A program made the position numbers and the translations under genes. From Aeromicrobium ginsengisoli (GTDB lineage Bacteria > Actinomycetota > Actinomycetes > Propionibacteriales > Nocardioidaceae): a DNA stretch of 64,000 bases. This document shows, piece by piece, positions 1 to 8,908 of the stretch; within the stretch, counting starts at the first letter, position 1; every line of letters starts with the position of its first letter. Under the pieces are notes generated by a model. The model was not told the origin of the DNA. It saw only the letters and a program-made list of their open reading frames with translations, and searched no databases. Location: assembly GCF_004134905.2 (NCBI RefSeq), contig NZ_SDPQ02000001.1, positions 682,001 through 746,000 on the forward strand. The letters are read 5' to 3'.

Positions 1-1130
1 GTCGTCGAGCTGCGCAGCGACACATCTGCGCGGCCGTGCACGAGCTGCAGCAGCTGCACCGCGAACTCGACATCGCGCAGTCCGCCCGCACCGAGCTTGA
101 GCTGACGCTCGCGATGGTTGGGCGGGATGTTCTCGATGACGCGGCGACGCATCGCACGTACGTCGGTCACGAAGTTCTCGCGGGTGCTCGCCATCCAGAT
201 CATCGGCGAGAGGGCGTCGAGGTAGCCCTGCGCCAGCTCCTCATCACCCGCGGCGTAGCGGGCCTTGAGCAGCGCCTGGAACTCCCACGTCGTGGCCCAG
301 CGCTCGTAGTAGGCGATGTGGCTCGACAGCGAACGTACGAGCGGGCCCGAGCTGCCCTCTGGGCGGAGGTTGGCGTCGACCTCCCAGATCGTGCCTTCGC
401 TCGTGTGCTCGTGGCACAGCTTCATGACCGCGGCGGCGAGCCGGGTCGCCGCAGCGATCGCGGCTCCGTCATCGGCACCTTCGGCGGGCTCGTGGATGAA
501 GATCACGTCGACGTCACTGACGTAGTTGAGCTCGCGCCCCCCGGTCTTGCCCATCGCCATGATCGTCAGCCGGCAGAGGTCAGCGTTCTCGTCGGCGGCC
601 TCGGCGATCTTGAGCGCCGCTCCCAGCGTTGCCACAGCGAGGTCGGCCAGCTCCGCCGAGGACTCCTCGAACGATGTCAGTGCCGTCAGGTCGCGCGCCG
701 CGATGTGCAGGAGCTTGCGGTAGTAGGCGACGCGAAGCTCGTCGGCGGTCGTCGCCTCCGCCATCTGCCGGCGACGGACGTCGAGTCCGATCGGTGTCGT
801 CGAGAGCTCGTCCGTGCTGAGGTCGACCACGTGCTCGGGGTGACGCACGAGGAAGTCGCCGAGCGCCTGGCTCGTGCCGAGGACCACCAGCAGTCGCTGC
901 CGCAGATCGGCGTCGCCGGCCAGCAGGTCGAGCAGCTTGCGCGCACCGAACCGATCGGCGATCGAGGTCAGCGAGGCGAGCGCCGTGTCGGGGCTCGCCA
1001 CGCCGGCGATCTGGTCGACAAGGGTGTCCGGTACGTTGCCCAGCCTCGTCAGGTCCGCAACGGCGCCTTCGCCGTTGCGGAACCCCTTGCGGGCAAGTGC
1101 CAGGGCGAGCTCACGCGCGTCAGTTGCCAC
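1..1130 (-). CDS. glnE: Glutamine synthetase adenylyltransferase/deadenylylase, N-terminal part (runs off the window)
   Basis: GlnE adds and removes AMP on glutamine synthetase in response to nitrogen status. The visible 376 codons are the N-terminal half. They contain a nucleotidyltransferase signature (GGRELNYVSDVDVIF around residue 185) and downstream motifs typical of the deadenylylase domain (EVDANLRPEGSSG, GAGGLRDVEF). I chose the GTG at 1130 because a TAGCCT box (1142-1137) lies exactly 6 nt upstream, which fits a leaderless transcript. The C-terminal adenylyltransferase half lies beyond base 1. glnE next to glnA2 is the order known from mycobacteria. Confidence 0.95.
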   Translation of the reverse strand, partial: MATDARELALALARKGFRNGEGAVADLTRLGNVPDTLVDQIAGVASPDTALASLTSIADRFGARKLLDLLAGDADLRQRLLVVLGTSQALGDFLVRHPEHVVDLSTDELSTTPIGLDVRRRQMAEATTADELRVAYYRKLLHIAARDLTALTSFEESSAELADLAVATLGAALKIAEAADENADLCRLTIMAMGKTGGRELNYVSDVDVIFIHEPAEGADDGAAIAAATRLAAAVMKLCHEHTSEGTIWEVDANLRPEGSSGPLVRSLSSHIAYYERWATTWEFQALLKARYAAGDEELAQGYLDALSPMIWMASTRENFVTDVRAMRRRVIENIPPNHRERQLKLGAGGLRDVEFAVQLLQLVHGRADVSLRSST

Positions 1131-1161
1131 TCGTCGAGGCTACTCGACGCCGTGATGCACG

Positions 1162-1905
1162 ATGGAGGTCGTGACCCCAGACGATCCTGCCCTCTCGTTC
1201 GGCGCCGCCGCCGATACGTACGACCGAGCGCGCCCGCCCTACCCCGACGAGGTCGTGGACTGGCTCCTCGACGGCGTGGCCGGACCCGTCGTCGACGTCG
1301 GCGCGGGCACCGGCAAGCTCACCGCAGCGCTGGCTGCGCGTCGTGACGGCATCGTCGCCGTGGAGCCAGATGCCGGGATGCGGTCGCTCCTGGCGCGCAT
1401 CCCTGGCATCGACGCGCGGGCCGGATCTGCGGAGGAGGTGCCGGTCAGCGACGGCGCCACAAGCCTCGTGACGATGGCGCAGGCGTGGCACTGGGTCGAC
1501 GTCCCGCGGGCGTCGGCCGAGCTGGCCAGGGTCCTGGATCGGCCCGGTCGGCTCGGGCTCGTGTGGAACTACCGGTCGGCCGCCGACGAGTGGGTCGTAC
1601 GCCTGAGCGCGGCGCTCGGCGGGGCCGACTCGGCGGGCCTGATGGACGAGATCCGTACGCAAGGTCCGTCGGTCGAGAGCCCCTTCGGCGCGCACGAGCG
1701 ACTCGTCGTCGCCTGGGACCACGTCATCGACGTCGACACGCTCGTCGCGCTGGCCGCATCGCGCAGCTATGTCATCGTCCGGCCGCCGAGCGAGCGGGAC
1801 CGGGTCCTGTCAGCCGTACGGGAGCTGGGGGAGGAGCGCGCCGGGGCCGACGGATCGGTCCGGCTGCCCTACGAGACGTACGCCTTCCGATTCGACCTGA
1901 CGTGA
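1162..1905 (+). CDS. Class I SAM-dependent methyltransferase
   Basis: This 247-residue protein has a Rossmann SAM-binding loop (VVDVGAGTGKLTAAL, about residue 37) and an acidic residue after strand 2 (VAVEPDAGM). A later MAQAWHWVD stretch is typical of the Methyltransf_11 group of small-molecule methylases. The substrate cannot be read from the sequence. The start is ATG 1162; a GTG at 1171 is possible. The gene sits divergently from glnE and convergently with glnA2, splitting a pair that is adjacent in mycobacteria, so it may be a lineage-specific insertion (inference). Confidence 0.85.
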   Translation: MEVVTPDDPALSFGAAADTYDRARPPYPDEVVDWLLDGVAGPVVDVGAGTGKLTAALAARRDGIVAVEPDAGMRSLLARIPGIDARAGSAEEVPVSDGATSLVTMAQAWHWVDVPRASAELARVLDRPGRLGLVWNYRSAADEWVVRLSAALGGADSAGLMDEIRTQGPSVESPFGAHERLVVAWDHVIDVDTLVALAASRSYVIVRPPSERDRVLSAVRELGEERAGADGSVRLPYETYAFRFDLT

Positions 1906-1908
1906 GCC

Positions 1909-3246
1909 TCAGACCATCGGCATGAGGCGGTCGAGCTCGAACTGGGTGACCTGGGACCGGTAGTCCTGCCACTCGGCTCGCTTGTTGCGCAGGAAGAAGT
2001 CGAAGACGTGCTCGCCCAGCGTCTCGGCGACGAGCTCGCTGCTCTCCATCGTGCGGATGGCCTCGTCGAGGTTGCGGGGCAGCGGGGCGATGCCCATCGC
2101 CTTGCGCTCGTTCTCGCTGAGGCCCCAGACGTTGTCCTCGGCCTCGGCCGGCAGCTCGTACTTGCCCTCGATGCCCTTGAGGCCGGCGGCCAGCACGAGC
2201 GCGAACGCGAGGTAGGGGTTGCAGCCAGAGTCGATGCCGCGGTGCTCGACGCGCGCCGAACCACCCTTGTGCGGCTTGTACATCGGCACGCGGATGAGCG
2301 CCGAGCGGTTGTTGTGGCCCCAGCAGACGTAGTTGGGCGCCTCTCCCCCGCCTGCGAGGCGCTTGTAGGAGTTGACCCACTGGTTGGTGACCGCCGTGAT
2401 CTCGGGGGTGTGCTCGAGCACACCGGCGATGAACGCGCGACCGGTCTGCGACAGTTGGTACTCGGCGCCAGCCTCGTAGAAGGCGTTCTCGTCGCCCTCG
2501 AACAGCGAGACGTGCGTGTGCATGCCCGAGCCCGGGTGCGCCGTGAACGGCTTGGGCATGAACGACGCCCACTTGTCCTGGCTCAGCGCGACCTCGCGGA
2601 CGACGGTGCGGAACGTCATGATGTTGTCGGCCGTCGAGAGCGCGTCGGCGTAGCGGAGGTCGATCTCCTGCTGACCCGGACCGCCCTCGTGGTGGCTGAA
2701 CTCGACCGAGATGCCCATGTTCTCGAGCATCGTGATGACCTCGCGGCGGAAGTCCTGGCCGCCGCCCTGGGCCGTGTGGTCGAAGTAGCCGCTGTCGTCG
2801 ACCGGCACCGGCTGCTCGCCGAGGCCCGGCTTGCCCTTGAACAGGTAGAACTCGATCTCGGGGTGCGTGTAGAACGTGAAGCCCGCCTCGGCAGCCTTCT
2901 GGAGCGTGCGCTTGAGCACGTGCCGCGGATCGGCGTACGACGGGGTGCCGTCGGGCATGAGGATGTCGCAGAACATGCGCGCCGTCGCGGGCGTCTCGCC
3001 GCGCCACGGCAGGATCTGGAACGTCGACGGGTCAGGCATCGCGAGCATGTCGGACTCGTGCACGCGGGCGAAGCCCTCGATCGCCGAACCGTCGAAGCCG
3101 ATGCCCTCGGCGAACGCGCCCTCGAGCTCGGCCGGTGCGATGGCGACAGACTTCAGCGAGCCCAGCACATCGGTGAACCACAGACGTACGAACCGGACGT
3201 CACGCTCCTCGAGGGCGCGCAGCACGAAGTCTTCCTGTTTTCCCAT
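1909..3246 (-). CDS. glnA2: Type I glutamine synthetase, GlnA2-like
   Basis: The family makes glutamine from glutamate, ammonia and ATP. The protein has 445 residues from ATG 3246; a GTG at 3252 would add two. It shows GS-I landmarks: IGFDGSAIEGF near residue 50, HPEIEFYLF, EFSHHEGGPGQQEID, the ATP-site stretch ending GSGMHTHVSLF, and NRSALIRVP. Where adenylylated enzymes carry a Tyr (NLYDLPPEE), this protein reads NVWGLSENE. It is therefore probably not the target of the neighbouring GlnE, as in the mycobacterial GlnA2 type (family knowledge plus inference). A physiological role other than bulk assimilation is possible. Confidence 0.95.
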   Translation of the reverse strand: MGKQEDFVLRALEERDVRFVRLWFTDVLGSLKSVAIAPAELEGAFAEGIGFDGSAIEGFARVHESDMLAMPDPSTFQILPWRGETPATARMFCDILMPDGTPSYADPRHVLKRTLQKAAEAGFTFYTHPEIEFYLFKGKPGLGEQPVPVDDSGYFDHTAQGGGQDFRREVITMLENMGISVEFSHHEGGPGQQEIDLRYADALSTADNIMTFRTVVREVALSQDKWASFMPKPFTAHPGSGMHTHVSLFEGDENAFYEAGAEYQLSQTGRAFIAGVLEHTPEITAVTNQWVNSYKRLAGGGEAPNYVCWGHNNRSALIRVPMYKPHKGGSARVEHRGIDSGCNPYLAFALVLAAGLKGIEGKYELPAEAEDNVWGLSENERKAMGIAPLPRNLDEAIRTMESSELVAETLGEHVFDFFLRNKRAEWQDYRSQVTQFELDRLMPMV

Positions 3247-3338
3247 GCTCACAGTGTGACGACGACGTGTTACGGGCTTGTTACAGGGTCCCCGGCGGCG
3301 TTCGGAGGGCCGCGACAGGCCACGGATAGGCTGAACCC

Positions 3339-5096
3339 GTGCCCCAGATGCGTCTCGCCCTTGCCCAGGTCAACGCCACGGTCGGCGATCTGGCCGCCAA
3401 CGCCGACCTCGTCGTCGACTACTGCAAGGAGGCGGTCTCTCGCGGCGTTCACCTCGTGGTGTTCCCGGAGATGATGCTGACCGGCTACCCGATCGAGGAC
3501 CTCGCCATGCGGGCCTCGCTGATCAAGGCGTCGCGCGCCGCCGCCGAGGATCTCGCCGTGCGCCTCAAGGACGAGGGCTGCGGAGAGCTCGTCGCGATGG
3601 TCGGCTTCCTCGACCAGGCGCACGACGTCACCGAGAAGATCGGCATCCCCAAGAACGCCCCCACCAACTCGGTCGCCGTCATGCACGGTGGCGAGATCGT
3701 CGCGCGGCAGGCCAAGCACCACCTCTGGAACTACGGCGTCGGCGACGAGATCCGCAACTTCGTCGCCGGCGACACGATCAACGTCGTGCAGATCGGCGGC
3801 ATCGACGTCGCGCTCGCGATCTGCGAGGACCTGTGGCGCGACGGTCCGTCGGCTGCCGCCAAGGCGGCCGACGCCGCGCTGCTGGTGGTGCCCAACGGCT
3901 CGCCGTACGAGGCCGACAAGGACGACGTACGCCTCGAGCTGTGCGCCCGTCGTGCCGCCGAGGGCGAGTGCGTGCTGGCCTACGTCAACCTCGTCGGCGG
4001 CCAGGACGAGCTGGTCTTCGACGGCGACTCGATCGTGGTCGACGCCGCCGGCGCGGTGCTCGGGCGCTCAGGCCAGTTCGAGCCCGAGCTGCTCGTGGTC
4101 GACCTCGACCTGCCGGCCGCGACCCCGGCGATGCCGGGCGCCGACGAGCGCTTCGGCGGCCTTGCCATCAAACGTACGATCGTCAGCGCCGAGCCGTTCG
4201 AGGCGTACGAGCCGCTGCCGACCGTCACCAACGAGCGGATGCCCCGGCACGAGGAGATCTGGACCGCGCTCGTGGTGGGCCTGCGCGACTACGTGCACAA
4301 GAACGGCTTCCAGTCGGTCCTGTTCGGCATGTCCGGCGGCATCGACTCGACCCTCGTCGCGGCGATCGCGGTGGACGCTCTGGGAGCTGAGAACGTCTTC
4401 GGCGTCTCCAACCCCAGCGCCTGGTCGAGCGAGCACTCCAAGTCCGATGCCGCCGAGCAGGCGCGTCGCACGGGGCTGTCGCTCGACACCGTCCCGATCG
4501 CGCCGATCTTCGACGCGTACCAGGAGGCCCTGCACCTCGACGGCCTCGCGGAGGAGAACCTGCAGGCCCGCATCCGCGCCGTCATCTGGATGGGCCTGTC
4601 CAACCAGCACGGCCACCTCGTGCTGGCCTGCGGCAACAAGTCGGAGCTCGCGACCGGCTACTCCACGATCTATGGCGATGCGGTCGGTGCATTCGCGCCG
4701 ATCAAGGACGTGCCCAAGACGCTCGTCTGGGAGCTGGCGAAGTGGCGCAACCAGGCCGCCGCCGAGCGTGGCGAGACGCCGCCGATCCCCGAGGGCACGA
4801 TCACCAAGCAGCCGTCGGCCGAGCTGCGCCCCGGGCAGTACGACTCGGACTCTTTGCCGCCCTATGACCTGCTCGACGCCGTCCTCGATGCGTACGTCGA
4901 GCGTGATCTCGGGTCCGCCGACGTCATCGCCGAGGGCTTCGACCCCGCGCTGGTCGAACGCGTCATCACGCTGGTCGACCGCGCGGAGTACAAGCGCCGT
5001 CAGTACCCGCCGGGCCCCAAGGTGTCGCGCCGCAACTTCGGCCGCGATCGCCGCGTGCCGATCACCCACCGCTGGCGCGAGAAGCTCGACGGCTAG
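3339..5096 (+). CDS. nadE: Glutamine-dependent NAD+ synthetase
   Basis: This enzyme amidates nicotinic acid adenine dinucleotide to NAD+, using ammonia released from glutamine. It is a 585-residue two-domain protein. The N-terminal nitrilase-type amidotransferase carries a Glu-Lys-Cys triad: E44 in FPEMMLTGY, K in RQAKHHLWNYG, and C in AICEDLWRDG. The C-terminal ATP-pyrophosphatase carries the P-loop SGGIDST (about residue 331) and NKSELATGYST. GTG 3339 is chosen because TAGGCT (3327-3332) sits 6 nt upstream, suggesting a leaderless mRNA. The protein is shorter than the roughly 680-residue mycobacterial form. Confidence 0.96.
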   Translation: MPQMRLALAQVNATVGDLAANADLVVDYCKEAVSRGVHLVVFPEMMLTGYPIEDLAMRASLIKASRAAAEDLAVRLKDEGCGELVAMVGFLDQAHDVTEKIGIPKNAPTNSVAVMHGGEIVARQAKHHLWNYGVGDEIRNFVAGDTINVVQIGGIDVALAICEDLWRDGPSAAAKAADAALLVVPNGSPYEADKDDVRLELCARRAAEGECVLAYVNLVGGQDELVFDGDSIVVDAAGAVLGRSGQFEPELLVVDLDLPAATPAMPGADERFGGLAIKRTIVSAEPFEAYEPLPTVTNERMPRHEEIWTALVVGLRDYVHKNGFQSVLFGMSGGIDSTLVAAIAVDALGAENVFGVSNPSAWSSEHSKSDAAEQARRTGLSLDTVPIAPIFDAYQEALHLDGLAEENLQARIRAVIWMGLSNQHGHLVLACGNKSELATGYSTIYGDAVGAFAPIKDVPKTLVWELAKWRNQAAAERGETPPIPEGTITKQPSAELRPGQYDSDSLPPYDLLDAVLDAYVERDLGSADVIAEGFDPALVERVITLVDRAEYKRRQYPPGPKVSRRNFGRDRRVPITHRWREKLDG

Positions 5097-5291
5097 GTGC
5101 TTGCCGGGCGGTGCCTGAGTCGCCCTTCCGGCCCACTGATGGGCGACCAGGTCACCGCCTGGCGCTCTCGCTGTCCTGACCTGGCCGGCCCGTGAGTTCG
5201 TTCACACTCGGTGGCGCGTGGCCCGCGATCTGGCACGCTGGAGACATCCGTGGACTCCGCAAGGAGCTGCGAGACGACAAGGAGAACCACC

Positions 5292-6176
5292 ATGGCTGAC
5301 GCCACCCCTGAAGAGACCGCCCCGTACGGCTCCGGACCCGCCGCAGCGCCCGCTGCGCAGGCCGGAAGCACCCAGATCCGCAAGATCCGTACGCATCACC
5401 TGCTCCAGATGAAGGAGCGCGGCGAGAAGTGGGCCATGCTCACGGCGTACGACCAGTACGCCGCTGCGACGTTCGACGAGGCCGGCATCCCCGTGATGCT
5501 GGTCGGCGACTCCGCGAGCAACAACGTCTTCGCCAACGAGACGTCGCTGCCGGTCACGGTCGACGAGCTCATCCCCCTCGTCCGCGCCGTGACTCGCTCG
5601 ACGACGCGTGCGCTGATCGTCGCCGACCTGCCGTTCGGGTCCTACCAGCGCTCCCCCGAGCAGGCCTTCGACACCGCCGTCCGCTTCATGAAGGAGGCGA
5701 ACGCGCACGCGGTCAAGCTCGAGGGCGGACTGCCGATGGTGCCGCAGGTCAAGCTGCTCACGGACGCCGGCATCCCCGTCATGGCGCACATCGGCTTCAC
5801 GCCGCAGGCCGAGCACAACCTCGGCGGCTATCGCGTGCAGGGCCGTGGCGACGCCGCCGAGCAGCTCATCGCCGAGGCCAAGGCGCTCGAGGAGGCCGGC
5901 GCGTTCGCGGTCGTCATGGAGATGGTCCCGGCGCCGGTCGCCGCCGAGGTCACCAAGGCGCTGCGCATCCCGACGATCGGCATCGGCGCCGGCATCGACT
6001 GCGACGCCCAGGTGCTGGTGTGGCAGGACATGATGGGCCTGCGCACGGGCAAGGCGCCGCGGTTCGTCAAGCGCTACGCCGACCTCCACGGCGTGATGCT
6101 CGAGGCCGCCAAGGCGTACGCCGACGACGTCGCCAACGGCGCCTTCCCGGCAGCCGAGCACAGCTTCGAGAGCTGA
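5292..6176 (+). CDS. panB: 3-methyl-2-oxobutanoate hydroxymethyltransferase
   Basis: PanB performs the first committed step of pantothenate synthesis, transferring a hydroxymethyl group from methylene-THF to ketoisovalerate. The 294-residue protein shows the family blocks [49 protein letters not shown] and [11 protein letters not shown] 5292 is preceded by an AAGGAGAA ribosome binding site. Longer in-frame extensions upstream lack such a site and a conserved sequence. The N-terminus carries about 30 Ala/Pro-rich residues before the conserved core. The 195 bp upstream hold no gene. A palindromic repeat starts 8 bp downstream. Confidence 0.96.
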   Translation: MADATPEETAPYGSGPAAAPAAQAGSTQIRKIRTHHLLQMKERGEKWAMLTAYDQYAAATFDEAGIPVMLVGDSASNNVFANETSLPVTVDELIPLVRAVTRSTTRALIVADLPFGSYQRSPEQAFDTAVRFMKEANAHAVKLEGGLPMVPQVKLLTDAGIPVMAHIGFTPQAEHNLGGYRVQGRGDAAEQLIAEAKALEEAGAFAVVMEMVPAPVAAEVTKALRIPTIGIGAGIDCDAQVLVWQDMMGLRTGKAPRFVKRYADLHGVMLEAAKAYADDVANGAFPAAEHSFES

Positions 6177-6184
6177 AGATCAGT

Positions 6185-6281
6185 GGTCTCGATACACCTG
6201 CTCGTTCCTCGCAGGCACTCGACCAGCGAGTGCTCGCTGGTCGAGTAGCCGACGAGCTCTGCGGGGAGGCGTGTCGAGACC
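6185..6281. repeat. Interspersed palindromic repeat, copy 1
   Basis: This 97-bp element has outer inverted arms (GGTCTCGA and TCGAGACC) and a perfect central hairpin at 6218-6245 with 13-bp arms (CTCGACCAGCGAG / CTCGCTGGTCGAG) and a TG loop. A smaller CCTGC/GCAGG hairpin lies in the left half. It occupies the convergent gap between panB and the small membrane gene at 6282. A closely similar element lies at 51467-51567. It may act as a bidirectional terminator or be a small non-autonomous mobile repeat (inference). Confidence 0.85.
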
Positions 6282-6554
6282 CTAAGGACTCCAGTCCCAG
6301 ACGACAGCGCCGAACCACGCGAGCCCGGCCCACAGCAGGAGCCCGACGACCGGCACGACGATCGTGCGCCGCGGGTGCGTGCGCGCCCACTTCGCCACGA
6401 GCCACACCTGCGGGATGAGCAGAGCGAACGCGATCACGACGCCCCACCACGGCGCGAACAGCCCGGTCGACACCGAGCACCACAGCACCATGAAGAGCCC
6501 GACGACTGCGATCCACGGACCGGAGCGGTCGAGCTGGAGCCTGCGGCGGCTCAC
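6282..6554 (-). CDS. Small membrane protein, three predicted TM helices
   Basis: This 90-residue hydrophobic protein has about three membrane segments (near residues 13-33, 36-53 and 64-84) separated by basic loops (KWARTHPRR). I do not recognise a named family. The GTG start at 6554 overlaps the stop of the upstream gene in a GTGA arrangement, implying translational coupling with the 65-residue protein before it. The gene ends right next to the palindromic repeat. Confidence 0.7.
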   Translation of the reverse strand: MSRRRLQLDRSGPWIAVVGLFMVLWCSVSTGLFAPWWGVVIAFALLIPQVWLVAKWARTHPRRTIVVPVVGLLLWAGLAWFGAVVWDWSP

Positions 6555-6748
6555 TCCTTCGGCTGCTCGGCGTCGTCGTTCCAGTCGGGGTCGTTGTCCC
6601 AGTTCTTCGTACGCTCGGCCGCGATCTCGTAGGCGTGCGACGCCTCCTCGGCCGTGTCGTAGGGACCGAGGCGATCAGCTGCGCGGCAGCCTTCCTCGCC
6701 CTCGACCGTGTTGTGCTTCGTGCAGTAGTAGAACTTGCCCTCGCTCAT
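6551..6748 (-). CDS. Small acidic conserved protein
   Basis: This 65-residue protein has Tyr/Cys near the N-terminus (GKFYYCTKHNTVE, then GCRAADRLGPYDT) and a very acidic Asp/Asn-rich tail (NDPDWNDDAEQ). From memory, short proteins of this pattern are widespread in actinomycetes next to map, where some annotations call them SPOR-like. The function is unknown. ATG 6748 has GGAGG three bases upstream. It is divergent from map and coupled to the membrane protein downstream by a 4-bp overlap. Confidence 0.75.
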   Translation of the reverse strand: MSEGKFYYCTKHNTVEGEEGCRAADRLGPYDTAEEASHAYEIAAERTKNWDNDPDWNDDAEQPKE

Positions 6749-6799
6749 GCCTCCATCCTGCCCCAACCGGCGCTGGCGTGCGTTCTCTAGACTCGGCGG

Positions 6800-7648
6800 G
6801 TGACTGTCCTGACTGCTGGCCGCCTGTCCGCCGAGCGCGCGGTCCCGGCATCGATCGAACGTCCTGAGTACGTCGGACAGATCGCGCCGTTGCCCTATCG
6901 CGGTTCCTCCGTGCGCGACGACGAGACGATCGCGGCGATGCGCATCGCCGGCCGGATCGCCGCCCAGGCGCTGGACGCGGTCGAGGCCGCGATCGCTCCG
7001 GGGGTGACGACCGACGAGCTCGACCGCGTCGGACACGAGTTCCTCGTCGACAACGGCGCCTACCCCTCGACCCTCGGCTACCGCGGCTATCCGAAGTCCC
7101 TGTGCAGCAGCGTCAACGAGGTCATCTGCCACGGCATCCCCGACGACCGCCCCCTCGAGGACGGCGACATCGTCAACATCGACATCACCGCGTTCATCGG
7201 CGGCGTCCACGGCGACACCAACAAGACCTACCTCGTCGGCGACGTCGACCAGGAGTCACGGCTGCTCGTCGAACGTACGCACGAGGCCACGATGCGGGCG
7301 ATCCGCGCCGTCAAGCCGGGCCGCGAGATCAACGTGATCGGACGGGTCATCGAGTCGTACGCCAAGCGCTTCGGCTACGGCGTGGTCCGTGACTTCACCG
7401 GCCACGGCGTCGGACCGGCGTTCCACGACGGCCTCGTGATCCCCCACTACGACGACCCGTCCTACGACACCGTCATCGAGAAGGGCATGACCTTCACGAT
7501 CGAGCCGATGCTGACCCTCGGATCGGTCGAGTGGGACATGTGGGACGACGGCTGGACCGCCACGACGCAGGACAAGTCCCGCACGGCCCAGTTCGAGCAC
7601 ACGTTGCTGGTCACCGCCGACGGCGCCGAGATCCTGACCCTGCCCTGA
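6800..7648 (+). CDS. map: Type I methionine aminopeptidase
   Basis: The enzyme removes N-terminal Met from nascent proteins. The 282-residue sequence carries the di-metal ligands of the family: two Asp in [17 protein letters not shown], a His in GHGVGPAFH, and Glu in FTIEPML and QFEHTLLVT. The substrate-site His appears in [10 protein letters not shown]. About 35 residues precede the catalytic core, as in actinobacterial MetAP types with an N-terminal extension. The GTG start at 6800 sits 6 nt after a TAGACT box (6788-6793), so the mRNA is probably leaderless. Confidence 0.96.
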   Translation: MTVLTAGRLSAERAVPASIERPEYVGQIAPLPYRGSSVRDDETIAAMRIAGRIAAQALDAVEAAIAPGVTTDELDRVGHEFLVDNGAYPSTLGYRGYPKSLCSSVNEVICHGIPDDRPLEDGDIVNIDITAFIGGVHGDTNKTYLVGDVDQESRLLVERTHEATMRAIRAVKPGREINVIGRVIESYAKRFGYGVVRDFTGHGVGPAFHDGLVIPHYDDPSYDTVIEKGMTFTIEPMLTLGSVEWDMWDDGWTATTQDKSRTAQFEHTLLVTADGAEILTLP

Positions 7649-7653
7649 CAGGC

Positions 7654-7839
7654 TCAGCGCAGGAATGCCTTGACCAGGAAGGCCACGACGATTCCGATGC
7701 CGGCGCCGAGCAGCGCTGCCGGGAGGAACAGGTCGTCGCCGGCGAACAGGCCGACCGCTCCGCCGACCAGGATCCCGAGTCCCGCACCCACCGCGTACGT
7801 GTAGGTGGACGACGGCTCGGGAGGGTGGTGTTCGCTCAT
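7654..7839 (-). CDS. Small Gly-rich membrane protein
   Basis: This 61-residue protein has a polar N-terminus and two glycine-zipper-like hydrophobic segments (VGAGLGILVGGAVGLF and LLGAGIGIVVAFLV). No family is recognised. It lies convergent to map, six bases from its stop. Strong coding GC bias and a plausible ATG support a real gene; the function is unknown. Confidence 0.6.
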   Translation of the reverse strand: MSEHHPPEPSSTYTYAVGAGLGILVGGAVGLFAGDDLFLPAALLGAGIGIVVAFLVKAFLR

Positions 7840-7903
7840 GACCCGAAGCGTATCCGCCCGACAGGGCTGCTGTAACTGCTTGTGACAGTCGCCTCGTGGC
7901 TGG

Positions 7904-8740
7904 TCAGGGAATCCAGTTGAACTCGTCCGGGTTGGGCCCGGTCCGCTGACCCTTGTCGAGCGCCGTGATGAGGCCGAGGTCTGAGTCGGAGAGCTCGAAG
8001 TCGAACAGATGGAAGTTCTCCTCGACCCGGCTGCGCGTCACGGACTTGGGGAAGACGATGTCGCCACGCTGCACGTGCCACCGGAGGACGACCTGCGCCG
8101 GTGTCTTGTCGTGCGCCTTGGCGATCCCGGTGATGACCGGATCGTCCAGGACGAGCCCCTGCGCGATCGGCGACCACGCCTCGGTCGCGATGCCGTGCTC
8201 GGCGTTGACCGCGCGCACGTCGTCGTTGGTCAGGTAAGGGTGCACCTCGATCTGGTTGACCGCTGGGACGATCTCGGTCTCCTGGACGAGGCGACGGATG
8301 TGGTTGGCCTGGAAGTTGGACACACCGATCGCCTTGGCCCGGCCGTCGCGATAGACCTCTTCGAGCGCCTTCCACGTCTCGACGAAGTCGACGTCGATGC
8401 CCGGCAGCGGCCAATGGATCAAGAACAGGTCGAGATAGTCGAAGCCCAGGACCTCGAGGGACTCCTCGAACGCCGCGAGGGCGTCGTCATGGGCGTGGAA
8501 CCCGTTGTTGAGCTTGCTCGTGACGAACACCTCGGACCGGTCGAGACCAGACTCTCGCAGGGCCTCGCCGACGCCTCGCTCGTTGCGATACATCTCAGCG
8601 GTGTCGATGTGACGGTAACCGACCTCGAACGCCGTCAGCGTCGCCTCCTTGGTGTCCTCGGGCGGCACCTGGTAGACGCCGAATCCCAGCTGAGGGATCG
8701 ACACACCGTTGTTCAGGGAGATCGTGGGGACAGTGCTCAT
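7904..8740 (-). CDS. Aldo/keto reductase
   Basis: This 278-residue NADPH-dependent oxidoreductase belongs to the 2,5-diketo-D-gluconate reductase-like AKR group. Visible landmarks are GFGVYQVPPE, DTAEMYRNE (catalytic Asp and Tyr), FVTSKLNN (catalytic Lys), LFLIHWP (catalytic His) and the cofactor-end IVFPKSVTRSRVEENF. I placed the start at ATG 8740 because the family N-terminus begins there and GGAG lies upstream; an in-frame start at 8776 would add 12 atypical residues. The substrate is not predictable. Confidence 0.93.
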   Translation of the reverse strand: MSTVPTISLNNGVSIPQLGFGVYQVPPEDTKEATLTAFEVGYRHIDTAEMYRNERGVGEALRESGLDRSEVFVTSKLNNGFHAHDDALAAFEESLEVLGFDYLDLFLIHWPLPGIDVDFVETWKALEEVYRDGRAKAIGVSNFQANHIRRLVQETEIVPAVNQIEVHPYLTNDDVRAVNAEHGIATEAWSPIAQGLVLDDPVITGIAKAHDKTPAQVVLRWHVQRGDIVFPKSVTRSRVEENFHLFDFELSDSDLGLITALDKGQRTGPNPDEFNWIP

Positions 8741-8908
8741 GAAGCAGGACTCCTGGAAGATCGTGGGTGAGGTCACGCTGTCCGAGGGCCGTGGCAGGCC
8801 TTCGCTGGGCAGCCTTCACCAGCCTACGCGGAGCGTGATGATCAGCACGCCTAACTTCCGGGCTCCCACGTCGTTCTTGATGTGGGGACCTAGACGAGGA
8901 GGTCGGGC

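Noticed and set aside
36..1346. Long plus-strand open frame opposite glnE (436 codons)
   Set aside because: It is the antisense shadow of glnE in GC-rich DNA: Arg-rich, no recognisable domains, while the minus strand gives clear GlnE motifs.
5097..5291. Terminator or riboswitch between nadE and panB
   Set aside because: Only short imperfect pairings such as GGGCG/CGCCC are visible; nothing distinct enough to call.
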